64,000 bases of DNA. It comes from Vibrio injensis. GTDB lineage: Bacteria; Pseudomonadota; Gammaproteobacteria; Enterobacterales; Vibrionaceae. Positions 39,997 through 48,478 of this stretch are shown here, piece after piece (the first letter of the stretch is position 1; every line of letters begins with the position of its first letter). A program made the translations under genes and the position numbers. Under the pieces are notes generated by a model, which saw nothing but the letters and a program-made list of their open reading frames with translations, made no database searches and was not told the DNA's origin. The stretch is from contig NZ_BDJF01000027.1 of NCBI RefSeq assembly GCF_001895205.1, positions 496,001-560,000 on the forward strand, given 5' to 3'.

Positions 39997-40103
39997 TGAC
40001 CCTTTTAAGCCGAGGGTCACCTAGCCAACTGACGTTGTTAGTGAACCTTCTTGTTCACACAAAATATAGCCAATCGCGCCTTTTTTGCGGTTGGCTTTTT
40101 TTT
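39997..40103 (+). ncRNA. qrr: Qrr quorum-regulatory small RNA
   Basis: An Hfq-dependent RNA of about 107 nt that controls LuxR/HapR and other mRNAs in Vibrio quorum sensing. Stem 1 pairs TGACCCT (39997-40003) with AGGGTCA (40013-40019); the conserved target-pairing core CACCTAGCCAACTGACGTTG follows from 40018; stem 3 pairs GTGAAC (40041-40046) with GTTCAC (40053-40058); the terminator pairs AGCCAATCGC (40068-40077) with GCGGTTGGCT (40087-40096) and ends in eight T. The first base fits the sigma-54 promoter spacing exactly. Which Qrr number it is cannot be told from one copy. Confidence 0.95.
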
Positions 40104-40118
40104 ACGTTGTTTTTCTTG

Positions 40119-41657
40119 TCAACGATCAACGCTCCCAGCTTTATTGGCACATTTATCATAGCAACTAGGCACTCGTGGGCATACAGCACCACGTGAGCAG
40201 ATTAATCTTGCTTGATTATCAATCCCACGCTCAATCCAATTAATATTGAGAATTTTTGCAATCGTCAGCAAATCTTTTTTAATGTGTCTGGGGATGATGG
40301 TAGAACCTCCTTGTTGAACACAAGAAGCTTTGAGCTCTTCGGCTATCGAGCGGGCATCGCCTCCTTGAGCATCGATCGCAGGATTCAGATCAATCCCAGC
40401 ACACAGAACTCGATTATTCCCCGCAGCATCAGACATATTCATTGATTCGCAGCAGTAAATACGCGGTTCATCACCGACATTTAAAATTGAAATCTGCGCG
40501 GAGCTACCGGGTAACGGTTCAGATAAACGACGAAATACGGCCCAGTGTTGGCAAGGGTCATCAACTTTACGCATATTACCCCAAGGTAGGGGAATGCCAT
40601 TACCACGATACACCGCTTTAAGTTTTCCTTCGCCATAGGCATCAAAATAGTGCCAATAAGGGTAGGGAGAAACGACGGTCATCCGGCGCATGGCAACCGA
40701 AGGAGATACTCCCGCTTTTTGATGTACGGAGATTTCATAACCATTACGATCCAACAGCTGGCGAAAGGGAACCTTAGGGCAAAGTAGAGCACCAGCAAAA
40801 AAGCTCGATTCAAAATCACGCCATGCTTGTAAAATATCTTGTGAGTTAAGCTCGGAAGTTTGCTGAAGATCGCTCTGTTCTTCCCAGCCATGAGTATGCC
40901 CAACCGAAAGCACACTTTTTAATCCCTCTTTACTGTGCAGAACGTTATGGCCGATATACACCGCTAAATCGTATTTCAGGCGTGTCGGGTATTGTTTTAA
41001 AATCTCATTAAGATAAATATTTCCCGGCGGTTCAAAAAAAGAAGTGACTAACTGTTTGGCGCTGATCCCCAATTCATCGACGACATCATGTGGCGTACGA
41101 GTCACCCAACGTATGGTCAATCCTAGACTTTTAGCGATATCGATTAAATCTTCTACCGCTAAATTAAGACGTTTTAGTCCCACCTCCTCTGCTGCACGTT
41201 CTAGATCGGGGAAATGATTTTGTAAACTTTCTTGATGGGCGCGGATCAGTAAATGTGCAAATTGGCGTCCCGTTATCCCAGTTTGTGACAGCATCTCGGG
41301 AATCGCAATTTGTAAAATATCATTAGAAAATAGAAAGCTAGGTTCCAGTGCCATACCGCTTATTCCCCCGCGGTTACCTTTATTCGGGGTAATGTCGGCT
41401 TGTTCGGGCTCGTCATCTAAAAACCAACGTGGATCTTTTTGAAAAACTTCTGCAATCACTTCCAGCATTTCCACGCTAGGCACTCGCTTACCTCGTTCAA
41501 TCATCGAAAGGTAAGAGACCGAAGGAGCGTATTCTGGATTAACCCGTATACAGCGCGCAGATAAGTCTTCCATGGTTAAGTGATTGCGTTTGCGCAAGTT
41601 TCTTACCTTGGTGCCTAAAAAATGTGACTGTCTAACTAAGCTTTTTGATATGGCCAT
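40119..41657 (-). CDS. XRE-family regulator with large C-terminal domain (DUF3612-like)
   Basis: A 512-aa regulator. Residues 12-75 form an XRE helix-turn-helix (LGTKVRNLRKRNHLTMEDLSARC..YLSMIERGKRVPSVEMLEVIAEVF). The remaining ~430 residues resemble the short-chain-fatty-acyl regulator type (RamB, MccR) and, from memory, DUF3612; it has many cysteines near the C-terminus (CCESM, CSRGAVCPRVPSCYDKC). No Shine-Dalgarno precedes the ATG; instead 14-bp repeats abut it. It is divergent from an unknown gene and lies just after the Qrr terminator. Confidence 0.78.
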   Translation of the reverse strand: MAISKSLVRQSHFLGTKVRNLRKRNHLTMEDLSARCIRVNPEYAPSVSYLSMIERGKRVPSVEMLEVIAEVFQKDPRWFLDDEPEQADITPNKGNRGGISGMALEPSFLFSNDILQIAIPEMLSQTGITGRQFAHLLIRAHQESLQNHFPDLERAAEEVGLKRLNLAVEDLIDIAKSLGLTIRWVTRTPHDVVDELGISAKQLVTSFFEPPGNIYLNEILKQYPTRLKYDLAVYIGHNVLHSKEGLKSVLSVGHTHGWEEQSDLQQTSELNSQDILQAWRDFESSFFAGALLCPKVPFRQLLDRNGYEISVHQKAGVSPSVAMRRMTVVSPYPYWHYFDAYGEGKLKAVYRGNGIPLPWGNMRKVDDPCQHWAVFRRLSEPLPGSSAQISILNVGDEPRIYCCESMNMSDAAGNNRVLCAGIDLNPAIDAQGGDARSIAEELKASCVQQGGSTIIPRHIKKDLLTIAKILNINWIERGIDNQARLICSRGAVCPRVPSCYDKCANKAGSVDR

Positions 41658-41658
41658 T

Positions 41659-41700
41659 TTGTAAAATTCACATTGTAAAATTTTTGTTGTGAAATTGTAG
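41659..41700. repeat. Three 14-bp direct repeats, probable operator
   Basis: TTGTAAAATT at 41659-41668 and 41673-41682 and TTGTGAAATT at 41687-41696 lie exactly 14 bp apart, directly before the start codon of the XRE gene and about 120 bp before the divergent gene. This is the layout of an autoregulatory operator covering the translation start. Confidence 0.6.
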
Positions 41701-41815
41701 TAAAAAATCCGCTAGTCTACAAACTAAGCCAGTCACAGAATTGAATGAAAATTAAACATCAGTTTGAAGTAACGGCTCTAGGACACAATAAATAGTTATC
41801 CACGAGGGAACGACA

Positions 41816-42397
41816 ATGAATATGCTGACATTCGATAAGACCAACATTCAATCAACTCAACACCCGTTTATCGCTGAAGCTGTTTTCGCTGTGGAGACAA
41901 CGAGTGCAAATCAACAGCGTGAAAGACAAGTCAAAGCTAAGCAGCTGCTTGACCGTTTATTTCCGCTAGAAAGTGGTTCACATCAAGAAGTCACCAGTTA
42001 CGTGATCGATTATCACCATGTATTAGCGTATTTTAAAGATGGTCGTCACAGCGGTTTAAAACATCCAAAACAGTTTGTCGCCTTCACAGGAAGTAAAGAT
42101 CAACCTTGTTCAATCTTATTTCGAGAAGGGGATGGTAGTAGTCATGTAGAGCTGTTATTAGGTTGTTTACGCGGGACTGGTTGCGTGGAATTGGTTGAGA
42201 TAGAAGATGTTCAGTTGGAAACCTGCACGACGTTTAGTCAACAAATCAATGATCACACAGCCAATACGGCGATCCGTCATTGGATAAGCCTCATTAAAGG
42301 TAATGCGCACGGTAAAGCGCAAGCTTGCAGTGAAGATAAAGAATATACAGCCAAAAGTGGTGAAGATTACTGCCTTAGCTACGCTTTTCAGCTATAG
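41816..42397 (+). CDS. Unknown conserved-looking protein, divergent from XRE regulator
   Basis: A 193-aa soluble protein. It has no signal peptide or membrane helix. The middle (VAFTGSKDQPCSILFREGDGSSHVELLLG, then GCVELVEIEDVQLE) is beta-rich; the C-terminus reads YTAKSGEDYCLSYAF. GAGGGA precedes the ATG. I do not recognise the family. Its placement opposite the XRE gene and next to the shared repeats suggests it is a target of that regulator. Confidence 0.7.
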   Translation: MNMLTFDKTNIQSTQHPFIAEAVFAVETTSANQQRERQVKAKQLLDRLFPLESGSHQEVTSYVIDYHHVLAYFKDGRHSGLKHPKQFVAFTGSKDQPCSILFREGDGSSHVELLLGCLRGTGCVELVEIEDVQLETCTTFSQQINDHTANTAIRHWISLIKGNAHGKAQACSEDKEYTAKSGEDYCLSYAFQL

Positions 42398-42517
42398 GTT
42401 TGACTATTGACATTCAGCATTAGGTTGAGCGGCTTATTTTAAGTCGCTGACCGTTTGGATAGAAACCGAATATTTAGATGGCGATCGTAGGGCCATCTAA
42501 ATACTCGGTTACGGTTT

Positions 42518-43561
42518 TTAGAGCGGCATTACTCGGTTGCGACCAAGATTTTTTGCTTGATAGAGCATTTTATCGGCTCGATCAACTAAGCTATCCGCGG
42601 CTTCCAAGCTTTGATATTCGGCAACCCCAAAAGAAGCGGTAATGTTGCCAATTTGCTGCCCAGAACGGCGATCGCGTACTAACAGTTTTTCAATTGAACG
42701 ACGCACAGACTCAGCAAACTGACGCGCACTACGCAAGGTCATGTTAGGCAGTAGAATAACAAATTCTTCGCCTCCAAAACGGTAGGCCGTCATCGCTTCG
42801 CGACAATTACTTTGAATACGTTTGGCAATCGCTCTTAATACCGAATCACCAAACAGGTGACCGAAATCATCGTTATAGCTTTTGAAATGGTCGATATCTA
42901 ACAAAATAATGCTTAGCGCTTGTTGAGCATGAAGCATGGCAAGCAGATCGTTGTTGAAAGCGCGTCGATTATATAACCCACAGAGTGGATCAAAGAGGGC
43001 ATCTTTCTGTACTTCTGCTAACTGGCTTCTGAGTTTAGAGATCTCATCGCAAGCGGTTTTGAGCTGATTGTTTAAAAAGCGGGTCGAATGGCGAATGTCT
43101 CGTGACTCACTGACTAGCTGTCGAATAACGCCCATCACCTCTTCTAAAGAGAGGTCTTCTTTTTCTACCCGTTCTAAATCGTAAAAACTTTTATCAATAA
43201 TGGCTTCAAAAGCTCGAGTGTCAGTCATGGTATCTGACATTGAACTGGCGACTTCGCTGGCTAAAATTTCCATATTGGCGCGCAATTCACTGACCGTCGT
43301 TTCTGCTTTAGAGGCGATAAAGTTTTTATAGAGCACTTCACCAGAGCTGGGTGGGCACAAGCCAAAATGCTCCAAAATGGAATCCATCTCTTGATTTAAC
43401 TGCGGTATCGCGTGATCGACATAAGTATACCAAAGTGCGTAATTAGCAGGCGTAGCGGCAACATGATGCTTCATCATCAGGGGAACCGCTTTTTTCAGGT
43501 TGGCAGTGGATTTTTTAAAAACGTCATCAGGCATCGGTTTACCCGTACTAGAGCTAATCAA
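42518..43561 (-). CDS. Diguanylate cyclase (GGEEF)
   Basis: A 347-aa cytoplasmic enzyme making cyclic di-GMP from two GTP. An N-terminal helical region (1-180) of the type found in VCA0956 precedes a GGDEF domain with an intact GGEEF (263-267), LDIDHFKSYND metal site and a closing YQAKNLGRN. The inhibitory RxxD site expected before the motif reads REAM, so product inhibition is probably absent. It lies 73 bp after cheV on the same strand. Confidence 0.92.
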   Translation of the reverse strand: MISSSTGKPMPDDVFKKSTANLKKAVPLMMKHHVAATPANYALWYTYVDHAIPQLNQEMDSILEHFGLCPPSSGEVLYKNFIASKAETTVSELRANMEILASEVASSMSDTMTDTRAFEAIIDKSFYDLERVEKEDLSLEEVMGVIRQLVSESRDIRHSTRFLNNQLKTACDEISKLRSQLAEVQKDALFDPLCGLYNRRAFNNDLLAMLHAQQALSIILLDIDHFKSYNDDFGHLFGDSVLRAIAKRIQSNCREAMTAYRFGGEEFVILLPNMTLRSARQFAESVRRSIEKLLVRDRRSGQQIGNITASFGVAEYQSLEAADSLVDRADKMLYQAKNLGRNRVMPL

Positions 43562-43634
43562 TTCTATGGGCTAAGCGTAGCGGATTTTCGCTGATTTTGC
43601 TGCAAAAAACCGCGGATCTTGCCGTTATCGTGTA

Positions 43635-44561
43635 TTACATCGAGAGTGATGATGAGCGTTGTGATTCAAGCTTTTTCGCTCCTCTGAGCATCGCCTCGAT
43701 AAGTTCAGTGGCGTTAAACTTTTCTAATGCCTCATGGGCACCCACTTGACGAGCGCGATCAACGCATATTTCACTAGACAGTGAGGTGTGTAAAATACAA
43801 TAAGCATGGCTTAAGCGAGAATCGTTTTGTACCTCAAAAGCCAACTCGTAACCATCAAGACCGGGCATTTCAATATCACTGACTAAAAGGTCAATCGCAT
43901 TATGTTCATCGGCTAAGTGGCGCATTAACTCGATGGCTTCTAAACCATTTTTACAAATTTGGTAAGGAATGTTGATCCTATCCAGCGCGTCGGCCAGTTG
44001 TTTACGGGCAATTGATGAGTCATCGACCAATAAAATATTCAGTGGTTTTAGACGCTCACGTTCAATATCGGTCAGCATCGGCACTTTGGTGGATTCGTAT
44101 TGCGGATAGATTTTTGAGAGCAGCAGTTCGACATCCAGAAGTTGGACAATACGATCTTGATAACGAGTGATCCCTGTTACAAAAACATTATTGCCTGCAG
44201 TCACCGGCGCTGACTCAATGGATCGCCAATTACATTCGATGATTTTTTCAATTCCGCGCACCATAAAGGCAACCACGGTACGCAGGCAGTCAGTGACAAT
44301 CAAATAACACTGTTTATATTCTTGAGGTGTAATCGGCCTAAACCCAATAGCTGCGGCCATATCAATCACTGGTACCGTTAGATTACGTATCGTCACCGTT
44401 CCCACCACATGATGATGAGAATACGGGATTTGCGTCATCGGTAAATAGGGGACGATTTCCCTTACTTTTAACGTTCCAATAGCAAACAGCTGTTGCTGTG
44501 AGTTGAGGGTAAACATCAACATCCCTTGCGACTGATTTGCTTTACTGACGGTTTTGGCCAT
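43635..44561 (-). CDS. cheV: Chemotaxis coupling protein CheV
   Basis: A 308-aa cytoplasmic protein joining receptors to CheA. A CheW-like domain (about 12-155) is followed by a receiver domain with the phospho-acceptor aspartate in VSDIEMPG (Asp229), the acidic pocket LLVDDSS and the conserved lysine in ALEKFN. Vibrio genomes carry several CheV copies; which one this is was not determined. It is upstream of, and possibly cotranscribed with, the diguanylate cyclase. Confidence 0.92.
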   Translation of the reverse strand: MAKTVSKANQSQGMLMFTLNSQQQLFAIGTLKVREIVPYLPMTQIPYSHHHVVGTVTIRNLTVPVIDMAAAIGFRPITPQEYKQCYLIVTDCLRTVVAFMVRGIEKIIECNWRSIESAPVTAGNNVFVTGITRYQDRIVQLLDVELLLSKIYPQYESTKVPMLTDIERERLKPLNILLVDDSSIARKQLADALDRINIPYQICKNGLEAIELMRHLADEHNAIDLLVSDIEMPGLDGYELAFEVQNDSRLSHAYCILHTSLSSEICVDRARQVGAHEALEKFNATELIEAMLRGAKKLESQRSSSLSM

Positions 44562-44745
44562 AACACACTACTCAAAAATAAACACACTACACCCTCTATA
44601 GTAACTGAAAATTGCCGCTTCGTAACGCTATTGAGCTATTTTTAGCAGTTAAAGCTTCTTGACGAGCGATGAATATCGAAAAGATGCATTAGGTTACGGC
44701 TTTGGTTAAAATAAGCAGCTTTGTTATTAGATCGAGTATTTCCCT

Positions 44746-45024
44746 ATGGCGAAAACAGCCGCTGCATTGCACATTTTAGTCAAGCACAAAGAGCAAGCTG
44801 ATGAATTACTACAGCAATTGAAAAAAGGCGCTAAATTTCAAACCTTAGCCAAAAAACATTCACTTTGCCCATCGGGTAAGCGTGGTGGTGATTTAGGCGA
44901 GTTTCGCCAAGGACAAATGGTTCCTGCCTTTGATAAAGCGTGCTTTCAAGGTGAAATTTTGACGCCGCAATTAGTGAAAACCAAGTTTGGTTGGCATGTA
45001 ATAAAAGTACTTTACCGTACCTAG
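44746..45024 (+). CDS. ppiC: Parvulin-type peptidyl-prolyl isomerase
   Basis: A 92-aa single-domain cytoplasmic parvulin, matching E. coli PpiC (93 aa): [53 protein letters not shown], and the closing [10 protein letters not shown]. It catalyses cis-trans isomerisation at proline. It is divergent from cheV. Confidence 0.93.
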   Translation: MAKTAAALHILVKHKEQADELLQQLKKGAKFQTLAKKHSLCPSGKRGGDLGEFRQGQMVPAFDKACFQGEILTPQLVKTKFGWHVIKVLYRT

Positions 45025-45211
45025 TGTTGTAGTGAACCATTCTTTTCTACTGAAGCTACCGCGCTGCGGTCGCTTCTTTCGAGCCAAGTATATTGTTTCC
45101 ATACTCATGATGACTGACTCAATCAACATCGCCGAATGCTCTTACGGTTAGCTTGCTTTTTGCGTGGCACGCCTAGTTTGCATTAGATGATTGTGTTGCT
45201 TGAGTATTTAT

Positions 45212-45227
45212 TGTGACAAAGTTTACA
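45212..45227 (+). promoter_or_regulatory. CRP-type site upstream of ompW
   Basis: TGTGA-N6-TTACA differs from the CRP core TGTGA-N6-TCACA by one base. Confidence 0.5.
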
Positions 45228-45261
45228 GATTTTCATCTTTTCAACTAAAAAAATTCACAAA

Positions 45262-45275
45262 TTGATTTCCATCAA
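45262..45275 (+). promoter_or_regulatory. FNR box upstream of ompW
   Basis: TTGAT-N4-ATCAA is an exact match to the FNR consensus, about 35-42 bp before the probable transcription start (-10-like TATGCT at 45292 or TACTGT at 45297), a class II activator position. OmpW is known to respond to oxygen in enteric bacteria and vibrios. Confidence 0.7.
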
Positions 45276-45347
45276 AATAGTGTGGTTTTTATATGCTACT
45301 GTGCGCGCCAACAAAAAGAATAATTAGCCCAAGAAAAGGAAAGTAGC

Positions 45348-45992
45348 ATGAAAAAAACAGTCTGTGGATTAGCAGTCCTTACCATTTTAGCTTCAACTTC
45401 AGTGCTTGCTCATCAGCAAGGAGATATTTTGGTGCGTGCGGGTATTGCTAGTGTCGTACCCAATGATAGCAGTGATAAAATTCTTGGTTCACAAAGTGAA
45501 CTGTCGGTGAACAGTAATACTCAGCTGGGCTTAACGCTAGGCTATATGTTGACGGATAATTTCAGTATTGAGTTATTAGCCGCAACGCCTTTCTCGCATA
45601 AGATCTCGACCGATCTTGGCGGTTTAGGGGATATCGGTAAAACTAAGCATTTACCACCGACGGTGATGGTCCAGTACTATTTTGGCGAAGCGGGCAGCAC
45701 GTGGCGCCCTTATGTTGGCGCTGGTGTTAACTACACCAACTTCTTTGATGAAAAATTTAATGATACTGGAAAAACAGCCGGGCTTAATGATTTAAAACTG
45801 GATGATTCTTGGGGTCTAGCGGCCAATGTTGGTGTCGATTATATGCTCGATGATAACTGGTTCTTTAACGCATCAGTTTGGTACGCCAATATTGAAACCA
45901 CAGCAAAATATAAAGCGGGTGTTGATGCCCAATCCACTGACGTGAAAATTAATCCTTGGGTATTTATGATCTCTGGCGGTTATAAGTTCTAA
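45348..45992 (+). CDS. ompW: Outer-membrane protein OmpW
   Basis: A 214-aa precursor with signal peptide MKKTVCGLAVLTILASTSVLA. The mature protein is an 8-strand beta-barrel with the family start GDILVRAGIASVVPNDSSD, the QLGLTLGYMLTDNFSIELLAATPFSH segment, WRPYVGAGVNYT, and the closing SGGYKF. OmpW forms a narrow hydrophobic channel, and in V. cholerae it is a major antigen. AAAGGAAAG precedes the ATG. CRP- and FNR-type sites lie upstream. Confidence 0.95.
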   Translation: MKKTVCGLAVLTILASTSVLAHQQGDILVRAGIASVVPNDSSDKILGSQSELSVNSNTQLGLTLGYMLTDNFSIELLAATPFSHKISTDLGGLGDIGKTKHLPPTVMVQYYFGEAGSTWRPYVGAGVNYTNFFDEKFNDTGKTAGLNDLKLDDSWGLAANVGVDYMLDDNWFFNASVWYANIETTAKYKAGVDAQSTDVKINPWVFMISGGYKF

Positions 45993-46016
45993 CGGATTGG
46001 CCTGATAACGCTCAGC

Positions 46017-46050
46017 AACAATAAAGGCAGGAAATCCTGCCTTTATTGTT
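46017..46050. terminator. Bidirectional rho-independent terminator
   Basis: AACAATAAAGGCAGG (46017-46031) pairs with CCTGCCTTTATTGTT (46036-46050) around a 4-base loop. It separates ompW and the convergent volA. Confidence 0.85.
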
Positions 46051-46080
46051 TTCTATATTACCGCTTTGCGGTTTGGTTAA

Positions 46081-48462
46081 TTAGTGCAATACGGTTTCTA
46101 GAATCGCACCATTCAATTGGTTATTAAACAGAAAATCAATAGTTTGTTTTTGCATTTCACCATGGTGAAGTGTATCAGACCCATCATCATTCTGTGGGCC
46201 AATAAAAGTTGAATGCTTAGCTGTGCCATTATACTGAATAAAGACGCTGCTTTGCCCATTCACGGTTGATGTCGTGCGATTGATCGTCATTAATCCAAGT
46301 AAGCTCGCCACTGGCTCTGTGCCAGCAAATGGCAGTATGCCTGCTTCCTTTGTGACATTCGGCACCGTATTATCATTGTGAACTTGAGTCAGTAATAGTG
46401 GCGTTGTAATGCCTGAGGCTAGATTTGCTATTGGATCTATGCTGTCGAGCACCGATTGAGCAGCAAAGCTAAACTGAGCAAACAGTGCGTTTAATTGTGC
46501 TTTTTGTTCATCGCTGGCAAAAGATTCAAACAGACCGTAGCACTCAGCGTCCGTTTGCCCACTATGACAAAATCCCTTTACAAATTCTTGATACTGAGCA
46601 GAAGTCAGCGCTAAGTTATGTTTGATTTGTGGTGCAAAGGCGTTTGAACCAAATAGAAGTGGTGCGATACGGCCCCCAGAGTTATGGATTGCTGCGGCGC
46701 TAAAGTGATAGAGAGCATTCGCTTGAGGATTACCTAAATCCTGTTCACTTGCTGCCAGTGCGGACAGCCCGACAATACCACCTAATGAGTGACCGAGCAG
46801 TTTAAATTCACTATTTCCACTCAGTGTTGCCAAAGGTGAACCTGAGAAATTTGCTTTAGGCATGCTTAGCGCAGCGCGCAGCGCTAGCACATCCAAAATA
46901 CTTTGACGCACATTATCACGGGCCACGGGTAAGTTAGCTAAGTTTAAATAGGCCAGCACATTGGTATTGGCTGAGCGCTGCTCATCTAAACTGCGCTCTC
47001 CGTGCAGTGGCATATCAATCGCAATCACCGCTAAACCCGCTTGAGCAAGGCGAAACGCAAACGCGTAAGCATTTTCTTTGGCTGAGGTAATGCCGTGCTG
47101 ATAAATCACCACGTCCTTAACCGTACCCGTTTGGGGAGTAAAAAGTAAAAATGGCACGGTTTGCAGTGATTTAATGCTTGGCAGCGGTGAATAGCGGGTG
47201 ATCAAACGCTCGCTGTCTAATCGGCTGCCATCGGTTTTCGTTAGCTCAAGACCGACTAATTTCATCTGCTGTTCTTGACTGGTTGCCAGTTCGGTAAGAT
47301 CAATACCAGCACCGATCAATTGCGTGGCAATATGAGCCTGCTCGATAGGGTCTTTTAACGCTGCTGATATTTTCGCTAGGCTTGGGGAAGCGGCGCTAAA
47401 CGCTTGTGTATTCCAATTTGCGCCAGTTTCAAGATAGTAAGGCAGAGTCACGGTGCCGTGAGTGACGTTAACCGATTGACCGCTATCAATAACGGACTGA
47501 TCATAAGCTGCAATAAGTAGATTCTTGGGAGCCTTTATATATTGTTCAAAAGCCTTATCTGCGTTTAGCGCTTCAGCAAAAGGCTTGGGATCTTCAAAGG
47601 TCATTTGATAAGCATCATTTTGATGGTCAAATGTTTGCTGCCAAACCGCTAATGGGTTTCCTTGCCCCGCGCCGTAGGCCGTTGCTGCAGCTACAGCGCT
47701 TAAAGTATCGCCCACCGATTGGGTGCTAAACCAAGTGCTGTATACGATCTGTTCTGCATCAACACCGGTTGCGCTAAATAGGGCTTCCGTACCATGAGTG
47801 ATTTTCTGCAATTGTGCCAATTGCCCTTGGCTATAGATCCGCTGCTTGGATTTAAGAGTAGCATAGCTACTTGAGGTGCCGATTGGCTCGCCTTGTGCGT
47901 CTTTAACTTCACTGGTGATGGCTAAAATATAGTTGCTCGCTGGGTTTAATGGCTTAGTTGGGTAAATGGCGATCTTACTGGTCGCGGCATCGCTAAAGGC
48001 GACAAAGTCTTTTTTATCAAAAACATTGCCTAGTTCAAATACCTTTTCAAATGCTTGTGCATCGGGATCACCTAATAATGACTCTTTTAGTTCAACGAGA
48101 TAAATACCGTCTGTGATGGGGCCAGTAGCCAAACTGCCGCCTGTAAAATCCAGATACAGTGGCATAGTGGTTGACCAACCATCGAGCTGATTCATAGCAA
48201 CGCGCGGATTACTGGGCGAGTTGTCACCATCAGTAGGTAAGTTCAAGGTGCCATCTTGCGGGTTCATCAACGCATACGATGGCAGCGGCACAGAAGGGTT
48301 AGCGCCGCTTAACTGAAATTTAATCTGTGTTTCGCGAGTTAATGCCTTGGCAATATGTGGCTCGTAGCTAATGGTGGGTGCGCCAGAGCTTTGCATTTCA
48401 TCGCCGCATCCCGCTAACCAGAGAGCAGAGCAGAATAGGGAAATTTTAAGTAGTTTTTTCAT
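46081..48462 (-). CDS. volA: Surface lipoprotein lysophospholipase VolA
   Basis: A 793-aa lipoprotein with lipobox LWLAGC (Cys19) followed by GDEMQ. An N-terminal Ig/beta region precedes an alpha/beta-hydrolase domain with QHG oxyanion region (IYQHGITSAKEN), nucleophile motif GHSLGG, and a late histidine (AKHSTF). VolA of V. cholerae sits on the cell surface and frees fatty acids from lysophosphatidylcholine, passing them to the neighbouring FadL. It begins 16 bp after fadL, so the two form an operon with fadL first. Confidence 0.9.
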   Translation of the reverse strand: MKKLLKISLFCSALWLAGCGDEMQSSGAPTISYEPHIAKALTRETQIKFQLSGANPSVPLPSYALMNPQDGTLNLPTDGDNSPSNPRVAMNQLDGWSTTMPLYLDFTGGSLATGPITDGIYLVELKESLLGDPDAQAFEKVFELGNVFDKKDFVAFSDAATSKIAIYPTKPLNPASNYILAITSEVKDAQGEPIGTSSSYATLKSKQRIYSQGQLAQLQKITHGTEALFSATGVDAEQIVYSTWFSTQSVGDTLSAVAAATAYGAGQGNPLAVWQQTFDHQNDAYQMTFEDPKPFAEALNADKAFEQYIKAPKNLLIAAYDQSVIDSGQSVNVTHGTVTLPYYLETGANWNTQAFSAASPSLAKISAALKDPIEQAHIATQLIGAGIDLTELATSQEQQMKLVGLELTKTDGSRLDSERLITRYSPLPSIKSLQTVPFLLFTPQTGTVKDVVIYQHGITSAKENAYAFAFRLAQAGLAVIAIDMPLHGERSLDEQRSANTNVLAYLNLANLPVARDNVRQSILDVLALRAALSMPKANFSGSPLATLSGNSEFKLLGHSLGGIVGLSALAASEQDLGNPQANALYHFSAAAIHNSGGRIAPLLFGSNAFAPQIKHNLALTSAQYQEFVKGFCHSGQTDAECYGLFESFASDEQKAQLNALFAQFSFAAQSVLDSIDPIANLASGITTPLLLTQVHNDNTVPNVTKEAGILPFAGTEPVASLLGLMTINRTTSTVNGQSSVFIQYNGTAKHSTFIGPQNDDGSDTLHHGEMQKQTIDFLFNNQLNGAILETVLH

Positions 48463-48478
48463 GGGTATCTTAACCTAT

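Larger units (their letters stand above)
45025..45347. other. ompW upstream region
   Basis: 323 bp holding the CRP-type and FNR-type sites below and the ompW promoter. No ORF or RNA was seen in its left part. Confidence 0.5.

Noticed and set aside
39835..40196. Short protein frames across the Qrr region on both strands
   Set aside because: They overlap the Qrr gene, its promoter and its terminator; none has a translation signal.
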